DNA of 64,000 bases, taken from assembly GCF_021568855.1 (NCBI RefSeq), contig NZ_JAKGUG010000009.1:1-64000 (forward strand), given 5' to 3'. Source of the DNA: Dethiosulfovibrio russensis (lineage in GTDB: Bacteria; Synergistota; Synergistia; Synergistales; Dethiosulfovibrionaceae). How positions within the stretch are numbered: the first letter of the stretch is position 1; each line of letters opens with the position of its first letter. A program made the translations under genes and the position numbers. The notes under the pieces were generated by a model. That model had not been told where the DNA came from, made no database searches, and saw only the letters and a list, made by a program, of their open reading frames with translations. Of this stretch, positions 59,158 through 64,000 are shown piece by piece.

Positions 59158-60617
59158 GGCGACACCACATTTCGATAGAGGTCGCCGCTCATTCCGTAAA
59201 TCCCTATATCGCCGAGAAAATCCCTGAACCAGGGGATAAGAGGGATTACGGCCAGGGCAAGGCAGAGGATCGACAGGAACAATACCGCTCTGAAGGTGAC
59301 GGGATGAGGCCTTCTGTGGACGGGGGCCTCGTCGGAAAAGGAGAAAAAGGCCCTGGCTATCCTGAGATAATAGGCGGCTGAGACGACCGTGCCTCCTACC
59401 AAAGCCACGGAAGGAACTACGTATCCGGCCCCCGAGATCGCCCTCAGCAGGTACCACTTGCTGAAAAAGCCGCTGAAAGGAGGAATTCCCGCCAGGGAAG
59501 CTGCGAGAAAACAGAAGAGCAGCACGAACAGAGGCCTATGGAAGAAAAGCCCTCTCATCTCGGTTATTTTTCTGGTTCCTCTATCCTCCACTAAAACTCC
59601 AGCCACCAGGAAAAGCCCCATCTTCGAGGCCATATGGACGAAGCTGTGAAGGATCGCAGCACTCATCCCCAGTGCCGAACCACACCCGATGCCTACCAAT
59701 ATGGTACCTACCTGGGCGACGGTAGAATAGGCCAATAGACGTTTGACGTCCTCCTGTTGGAAGGCCATCAGATGCCCCAAAATAACCGACAGAGTTCCGA
59801 ACGCCATCATGACAGGCATAATACCTATGCCGGCATCCATAAACAGCAGATAGGACAGCCGGATCATCCCGTAGAGAGACACCTTCACCAGCACCCCGGA
59901 GAGAAGCGCGCTCACCGAGGTCTGAGCGGACGAATGGGCATCGGGAAGCCAGAAATGGGTCGGCACAGTTCCACTCTTCACGAACAGCCCCGTAAAGATA
60001 CATCCCGCTATGACGGTCAAGGTAGCCGACGGCACAGAAGGAAGTAGCAAGGATAGGGCCGCCATATTCAGTTGCCCCGTAGCCATGAACGAGTAGGCTA
60101 TGCCCAAAAGCAAAAAAAGAGCTCCCACCGTTCCGAGAATAAGATATTTCAGACTGGCCTCCACCGCTCGCCAGAATCTGGGAGGGTAGGAGACCATAAG
60201 GTAGGCGGCGACGGAGAATATCTCGAAGAAGACGAAGAGATTGAAGAGATCCCCTGTCAGCAGGATGCCATTTACCGACGCCCAGGAGAGGAAGAAGATC
60301 ACGTAGAAACGCCAGGGGGAGAGACCAAAATGCTCGGTAGAGACCGCCAGAGAGAGAGGGAAACCGATGGCGCCCAAGGTCAGAAAAGCCCCGGAGATCC
60401 GATCCACCACCAGGGATATCCCGAGCTCTGGCCCCCATCCTCCCAACGTGATGGACAGCCCGCTCCAGCCCGACATGGCCACGAACAAAGACACCAGGGA
60501 TGAAACCGCCCCTATGGAGACGGTAAAGGCCGGAACCGCCTTTTTCCTGAAGATGGAAAGCAAAGGGAGCAGAAAACCGGCACAAAGAGGCGCCAGAATG
60601 GCCCATACCGGGCTCAT
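59154..60617 (-). CDS. mnhD: Mrp/Mbh antiporter subunit D
   Basis: A 487-residue subunit closest to MrpD/MbhH. TM5 Glu in FVFFEIFSVAAYLMV, TM7 Lys in FVKSGTVPTHFWLPDAHSSA and the discontinuous helix HSFVHMASKMGLFLVAG are present, then GIPPFSGFFSKWYLL. It conducts H+ or Na+ in the complex. The start overlaps the mnhC stop by four bases. Confidence 0.92.
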   Translation of the reverse strand: MSPVWAILAPLCAGFLLPLLSIFRKKAVPAFTVSIGAVSSLVSLFVAMSGWSGLSITLGGWGPELGISLVVDRISGAFLTLGAIGFPLSLAVSTEHFGLSPWRFYVIFFLSWASVNGILLTGDLFNLFVFFEIFSVAAYLMVSYPPRFWRAVEASLKYLILGTVGALFLLLGIAYSFMATGQLNMAALSLLLPSVPSATLTVIAGCIFTGLFVKSGTVPTHFWLPDAHSSAQTSVSALLSGVLVKVSLYGMIRLSYLLFMDAGIGIMPVMMAFGTLSVILGHLMAFQQEDVKRLLAYSTVAQVGTILVGIGCGSALGMSAAILHSFVHMASKMGLFLVAGVLVEDRGTRKITEMRGLFFHRPLFVLLFCFLAASLAGIPPFSGFFSKWYLLRAISGAGYVVPSVALVGGTVVSAAYYLRIARAFFSFSDEAPVHRRPHPVTFRAVLFLSILCLALAVIPLIPWFRDFLGDIGIYGMSGDLYRNVVSP

Positions 60618-60958
60618 CCTCTCAATCCCCTTATCTTGTCTATGTCCACGGTCCCGTAGTGCCTGTGGATCTTTATGATAAAGGCCAGGGCCAAGGCGAC
60701 GTCGCTAGCCCCTATAACGATGGCGGTCAAGGTGAAGGAATGAGGAAGAGGATTGACAGAACCTCCGGGCCCCAGAGGCAGAAGAGGAGCGCCCCCGCCG
60801 GGGACGAACCCCGAGGTCACCATAAACAGCAAAACGCCCCCCTCCATCAGAGAGAGACCAACCACCGTCTTGAAAAGGTTTTTCTTGGTGACGATAGTGT
60901 AGACCCCGATACAGAATACGGCTATAGCCGATCCATATCCCAAAAACATCATTTCCAT
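60614..60958 (-). CDS. mnhC: Mrp antiporter subunit C (NuoK-like)
   Basis: About 114 residues from ATG at 60958 (MEMMFLGYGSAIAVF), the normal length; the frame open to 61042 overlaps the upstream gene. Three membrane helices, with KNLFKTVVGLSLMEGGVLLFMV carrying the conserved Glu and TAIVIGASDVALALAFIIKI as the last helix. Confidence 0.92.
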   Translation of the reverse strand: MEMMFLGYGSAIAVFCIGVYTIVTKKNLFKTVVGLSLMEGGVLLFMVTSGFVPGGGAPLLPLGPGGSVNPLPHSFTLTAIVIGASDVALALAFIIKIHRHYGTVDIDKIRGLRG

Positions 60959-60962
60959 CCCA

Positions 60963-61697
60963 TCACACCTCCGGAGGAGGCCCCTCCACCGGGTCCTCCA
61001 GTATCTTGACCATGCTGTAGAAAAGGGTGGAAAGCCCGGCACCTACCTTCATGGCTATGGCGAAGTTCAAAAGAGGAATAGATCCGGCGCTCATAAGGCT
61101 TCCAAGAGAACCGGCGGGGAAACCGGCTCCGATATTGGAGAGGAAGCCGGATCCCTGGGCCAGACCGAACAACCCGACCAGGGTAAAGACAAGGGCCCCC
61201 GACGACTCCAGGGTTTCCTTGGTCTTAGGGCTTATCCTGGAAGCCTCGAAGGAGGATCCGTAGACTATGCAGAACAGTATAGTGACCGTGGCGAAGACGG
61301 CACCGCCCTGAAATCCGCCCCCCGGGGTGAGATGGCCCATGATGACTATGGAAAAGGCGTAAAGCATCAGGAACGGGACGACCAGTCCCAAACCCCTCCT
61401 GACGATGAAGGACAGCCCCCAGCCGGAACGGCGAAAACGACTTCGGGAAAACATCAAAGCGACTCCGCACACCGTGGTGTATATCACCGTGGCCTCTCCC
61501 AAGGTGTCGAATCCCCTGTAATCGAAGAGAATGGCGGAAACGATGTTCGACGCCCCGGTTTCACTCGCAGTGTTCGCCACGTAATGAGCGGCGGGGCCGT
61601 CCAACTCGCAACAGGAGAAAAAGAGCCCCCTCCAAAGCCACCATCCCAGGCAAATACACAGAGCTGCGGCGGGCAGTCGTGACCGAAGGAATCTCAT
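60963..61697 (-). CDS. mnhB: Fused MbhE-like + MnhB subunit
   Basis: A 244-residue protein. Residues about 1-85 look like the small MbhE-type unit (GFDTLGEATVIYTTVCGVALMF). Residues 90-240 are an MnhB domain (VVPFLMLYAFSIVIMGHLTPGGGFQGGAVFAT and NFAIAMKVGAGLSTLFYSM). In canonical Mrp these parts are the MrpA C-terminus and MrpB. Overlaps the upstream gene by four bases. Confidence 0.85.
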   Translation of the reverse strand: MRFLRSRLPAAALCICLGWWLWRGLFFSCCELDGPAAHYVANTASETGASNIVSAILFDYRGFDTLGEATVIYTTVCGVALMFSRSRFRRSGWGLSFIVRRGLGLVVPFLMLYAFSIVIMGHLTPGGGFQGGAVFATVTILFCIVYGSSFEASRISPKTKETLESSGALVFTLVGLFGLAQGSGFLSNIGAGFPAGSLGSLMSAGSIPLLNFAIAMKVGAGLSTLFYSMVKILEDPVEGPPPEV

Positions 61698-61966
61698 TTC
61701 AGATCGTCCTTCCTATCGCTATCGAACTCCCGCCTCTTTTCGGTCTGGCTGTAGGCGACCAAAAAAAGGGACGTCACGAGGCCGGAGTTTATTATCGCCT
61801 GGGTCAAGGCGACGTCGGGGGCCCTGAAAAGGGCGAACAATATGGCCAGCAAAACTCCGAAGACGGAAAGGGTTATTACCGAACTCAGTATATCCTCCGC
61901 CTCTGCCGCCACTATGGCGGTGAAGACCAAAAACGCGCAGATAAAACCCACCAGATAGACTGTCAT
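61694..61966 (-). CDS. DUF4040 / MbhD-like subunit
   Basis: A 90-residue three-helix protein (LVGFICAFLVFTAIVAAEAEDILSSVI, LFRAPDVALTQAIINSGLVTSLFLVAYS). The APDVAxTQAxI motif belongs to the MbhD/MrpA C-terminal unit, here a separate gene. Coupled at both ends by four-base overlaps. Confidence 0.88.
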   Translation of the reverse strand: MTVYLVGFICAFLVFTAIVAAEAEDILSSVITLSVFGVLLAILFALFRAPDVALTQAIINSGLVTSLFLVAYSQTEKRREFDSDRKDDLK

Positions 61967-62304
61967 GACCGATCCTCCATGGCCTCTCCGTACTCGTCCA
62001 ACACCGTTCCGTGGGGTGCTATGCCGTGACGATAGCAGGCCCGAGATATGGCATGGGACGCCAGAGGGTTGGTCGCCAGAAAAAAGAGGGCTATCAGAAC
62101 GGACTTGACCGCACCCTGCCAGGAAGGAGCCCTAACGGCCACCCCTATCAATATCAGCATGGCCCCTCCGGACAGAGCCTTAGTGCCGGCGTGAACCCTG
62201 GTGTATACGTCGGGAAAGCGGATCAAACCGACCACCGAGGCGAAGGCGAAAAACAGCCCCAGAGCCATTAGGAAGGATGACAAAAGGCGGATGAAGACGC
62301 TCAT
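61963..62304 (-). CDS. mnhG: Mrp antiporter subunit G
   Basis: About 113 residues from ATG at 62304 (MSVFIRLLSSFLMALG), overlapping the mnhF stop (ATGA); the longer frame is spurious. VVGLIRFPDVYTRVHAGTKALSGGAMLILIG is the family signature, then LFFLATNPLASHAISRAC. Confidence 0.93.
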   Translation of the reverse strand: MSVFIRLLSSFLMALGLFFAFASVVGLIRFPDVYTRVHAGTKALSGGAMLILIGVAVRAPSWQGAVKSVLIALFFLATNPLASHAISRACYRHGIAPHGTVLDEYGEAMEDRS

Positions 62305-62558
62305 AGATGTAGCTCCCCATGCTCGAAATACTTCGCCATAACCAGGACGTCCACGAAGGACAACACGGCGAAAGCCAGAGCCACGTCCAGAAAGACCATA
62401 TCGTCGAAGAGTAGATAGAGGACCGCCAGAAAGGTGGTCAATATGGTGGAGACCGTATCGGCTGCGACTATTCGGTCCGGAACGGTAGGCCCCATGACTA
62501 CCCGATAAAATCCCACTAAACCGGCGAAAAGCAGTCCCCAAAGGACGGTATAGATCAC
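62301..62558 (-). CDS. mnhF: Mrp antiporter subunit F
   Basis: An 85-residue subunit with three helices: YRVVMGPTVPDRIVAADTVST and VFLDVALAFAVLSFVDVLVMAKY carry the conserved PTxxDRIVAxD and D/A-rich pattern. Start overlaps mnhE stop. Confidence 0.93.
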   Translation of the reverse strand: MIYTVLWGLLFAGLVGFYRVVMGPTVPDRIVAADTVSTILTTFLAVLYLLFDDMVFLDVALAFAVLSFVDVLVMAKYFEHGELHL

Positions 62559-63070
62559 GAGAACAACCTCCCTATTCTGGCCTCGAGATCGGATATGTCG
62601 GACCTTACCGCCTCCGTCCCGAGCCCTCTGAGATCCAACACATGGACGAACAGATCGTGCTTAGACATATCGGCGTCCAACGTGAGGGTACCGGGAGTAA
62701 GGGTTATCAGATTGGCAAGAAAGACCAGGGAAGACTTGTCCGGCACGTCGGAGTTCACCTTTATTATCCCGGAATGAAGGTCCACCTTAGGGGCAAGGGC
62801 TAGGAGGGATACTTCCCAGGTAGCTTTCAGAAGATCCCACAGAAAACATGGGACAAAGCAGAGAAAAGCCATAAGCCGAGCGAATCCGATACGGGGACTT
62901 CCGAGCCGACCACCTTCGTGATGAGGAGAAAAGGTCCGCCATACCAGACGAAACACCGCAGTGCTTACCGCGACACCCACCGCCATAAAGCCGAAATCCA
63001 GACGACCGGTCAACGATATCCAAAGGACCATCAGAGAACACCAAAGGGCCCCAGCCTTGAAGTACGACAC
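62555..63070 (-). CDS. mnhE: Mrp antiporter subunit E
   Basis: About 171 residues from GTG at 63070 (behind AGGGGAGGTGG), first gene of the Mrp-like operon; the frame open to 63148 is probably not translated. N-terminal helices (ALWCSLMVLWISLTGRLDFGFMAVG) and the C-terminal FLANLITLTPGTLTLDAD with HVLDLRG are classical MnhE. The 150 bases upstream should hold the operon promoter, which I could not define. Confidence 0.9.
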   Translation of the reverse strand: MSYFKAGALWCSLMVLWISLTGRLDFGFMAVGVAVSTAVFRLVWRTFSPHHEGGRLGSPRIGFARLMAFLCFVPCFLWDLLKATWEVSLLALAPKVDLHSGIIKVNSDVPDKSSLVFLANLITLTPGTLTLDADMSKHDLFVHVLDLRGLGTEAVRSDISDLEARIGRLFS

Positions 63071-63220
63071 GGCAAACCACCTCCCCTTTCGGAATAAGTC
63101 TAACAAAGACCGAGCTCCATAAAAAGCCTCTCTGTACAAAACTCCCAAGTGAACCTCTAAAACTCACGTCCGAGTTCCATCGAAAAGATCGTTCCGGAGA
63201 TTTGAGCTTTCAGATGTATC

Positions 63221-64000
63221 CTAAAAAAACACGTTCGACTCTCTGAAATTGGACCACCCTGTCAGCACTGCCTCCCAGGCATCCTCCTCGGAAGAACAAT
63301 TCCCCGATGCCAGTGACCTGTAGAGCTCCACCATACACCGCTTGACCTGAGGTCCCTCCCCTACCAGATCCCCGATCCTTGAACCGTCCGGAACGATTCC
63401 CTTTTCAAAAGCCCGGGCAACGTGATCGATAGCCTCGTCCAGCCTTGAACGCCCCTCTCTCCATCTTCCTACATCGACACCGCACCCCTGGGCCCAAGCA
63501 TAGGAAAGCTCGAACAACTTCAAGACGATGTCGTCACCGTTATCGAGTATCATCTCACCCATGTCTCTCAAAGACGAATCGGGATCGACGGAGCGGAAAC
63601 GGGCCAACCTCTCCGCCTCCCTGCGAATCGATCTGGCTACCCCCCAGGAGATCCATCTCTTCGAGGGGGTTTCCCGATCATCCCGGGAGAGTCCCGCCAA
63701 GACCGCCAGAGCCATTTCGAGAGGCAGGAACTCACCTCTGGACTCGGCCAGCACGGAAAAAACCGACAAAGCCAGACCATGATCCAGAGAAGGCATCAAA
63801 AGCCGTATAAGTCCGACATTAATCATAGTCGAGAGATACGTAACAGGACGGACCAGCCCGACGACCATCTCCTTGCCTACCCTTGGACGAGAGAGGCCCT
63901 CTATCCTATCCGGCCCAGTGGCGACGAAATTCCTGACCGCCTTCAATGAATCCACAGAGGGATTCAAACCCAGAGAGGAAGCTAAACGACACATCCTCAA
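63221..64000 (-). CDS. CCA-adding enzyme / poly(A) polymerase-like protein, partial
   Basis: The frame is open to the right edge, so the N-terminal nucleotidyltransferase domain lies outside; 259 codons are visible. RLASSLGLNPSVDSLKAVRNF with PRVGKEMVVGLVRP, then LIRLLMPSLDHG match the helical domain after the polymerase core (RVxxEL..., GLL...lfPel pattern). The C-terminal IGDLVGEGPQVKRCMVELYRS resembles the tail of bacterial class II enzymes. Likely tRNA 3'-end maturation. Confidence 0.7.
   Translation of the reverse strand: MRMCRLASSLGLNPSVDSLKAVRNFVATGPDRIEGLSRPRVGKEMVVGLVRPVTYLSTMINVGLIRLLMPSLDHGLALSVFSVLAESRGEFLPLEMALAVLAGLSRDDRETPSKRWISWGVARSIRREAERLARFRSVDPDSSLRDMGEMILDNGDDIVLKLFELSYAWAQGCGVDVGRWREGRSRLDEAIDHVARAFEKGIVPDGSRIGDLVGEGPQVKRCMVELYRSLASGNCSSEEDAWEAVLTGWSNFRESNVFF

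Noticed and set aside
59158-59457. Upstream extension of the second antiporter-type subunit
   Set aside because: Lies inside mnhD; the product is Arg/Ser-rich and unlike a membrane protein, whereas GTG at 59157 begins the hydrophobic protein.
1-64000. CRISPR array, rRNA operon or insertion sequence
   Set aside because: No regularly spaced repeats, no rRNA-like stretch and no transposase frame were found on either strand.

Overview
The window reads as a chromosome segment of an anaerobic Gram-negative bacterium carrying an integrated tailed phage. The host genes (Mrp-type antiporter operon, DUF1846 protein, serA/serC/DUF1015 cluster, polyphosphate genes, DUF5320 protein) and their style recall Synergistota, perhaps Dethiosulfovibrio or a relative. 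That is an inference from recalled protein character, not a database match.

Positions 1 to about 32.1 kb are a siphovirus-like prophage whose left end lies outside the window. Reading leftward on the minus strand from the immunity region (24.7-25.8 kb) come an early operon of tightly coupled small genes, a winged-helix replication initiator, HTH regulators, a short tyrosine recombinase, small and large terminase, a gpW-like connector, portal, a fused prohead protease/major capsid protein, head-tail genes, tail tube, tail chaperone, tape measure and tail-tip proteins, with the last one running off the left edge. Two HigBA-type toxin-antitoxin cassettes (7.6-8.4 kb and 19.2-19.9 kb) sit antisense inside these operons, each next to hairpins. 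Lysis genes and a second, end-located integrase are not seen.

Rightward from the repressor lies AT-richer cargo (25.8-32.0 kb): a membrane-anchored coiled-coil/T5orf172 protein, a small secreted protein flanked by a 74-bp duplication, and a two-gene AAA ATPase plus subtilase module matching the IetAS plasmid-stability/anti-phage system. A possible right attachment region is at about 32.01-32.08 kb. Next to it are a second CI/LexA-like repressor with its own divergent operator region, a nitrilase-family protein, a decayed RelBE module and a tRNA-Gln.

From 35.5 kb rightward is host core. A polyphosphate cluster has ppk1, a CHAD protein and ppx/gppA on the minus strand, divergent from a two-domain PPK2 kinase. 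Then follow a KAS III-like synthase, DUF1846, an orphan glycine-betaine-type binding protein, serA-serC-DUF1015, and an overlapping operon of iron alcohol dehydrogenase, PAS histidine kinase, receiver protein and receiver-GGDEF-EAL protein. Last come a Fur-box-preceded DUF5320 protein, a nine-gene Mrp/Mbh-like cation antiporter operon with three antiporter-type subunits, and the C-terminal part of a CCA-adding-enzyme-like protein cut by the right edge.
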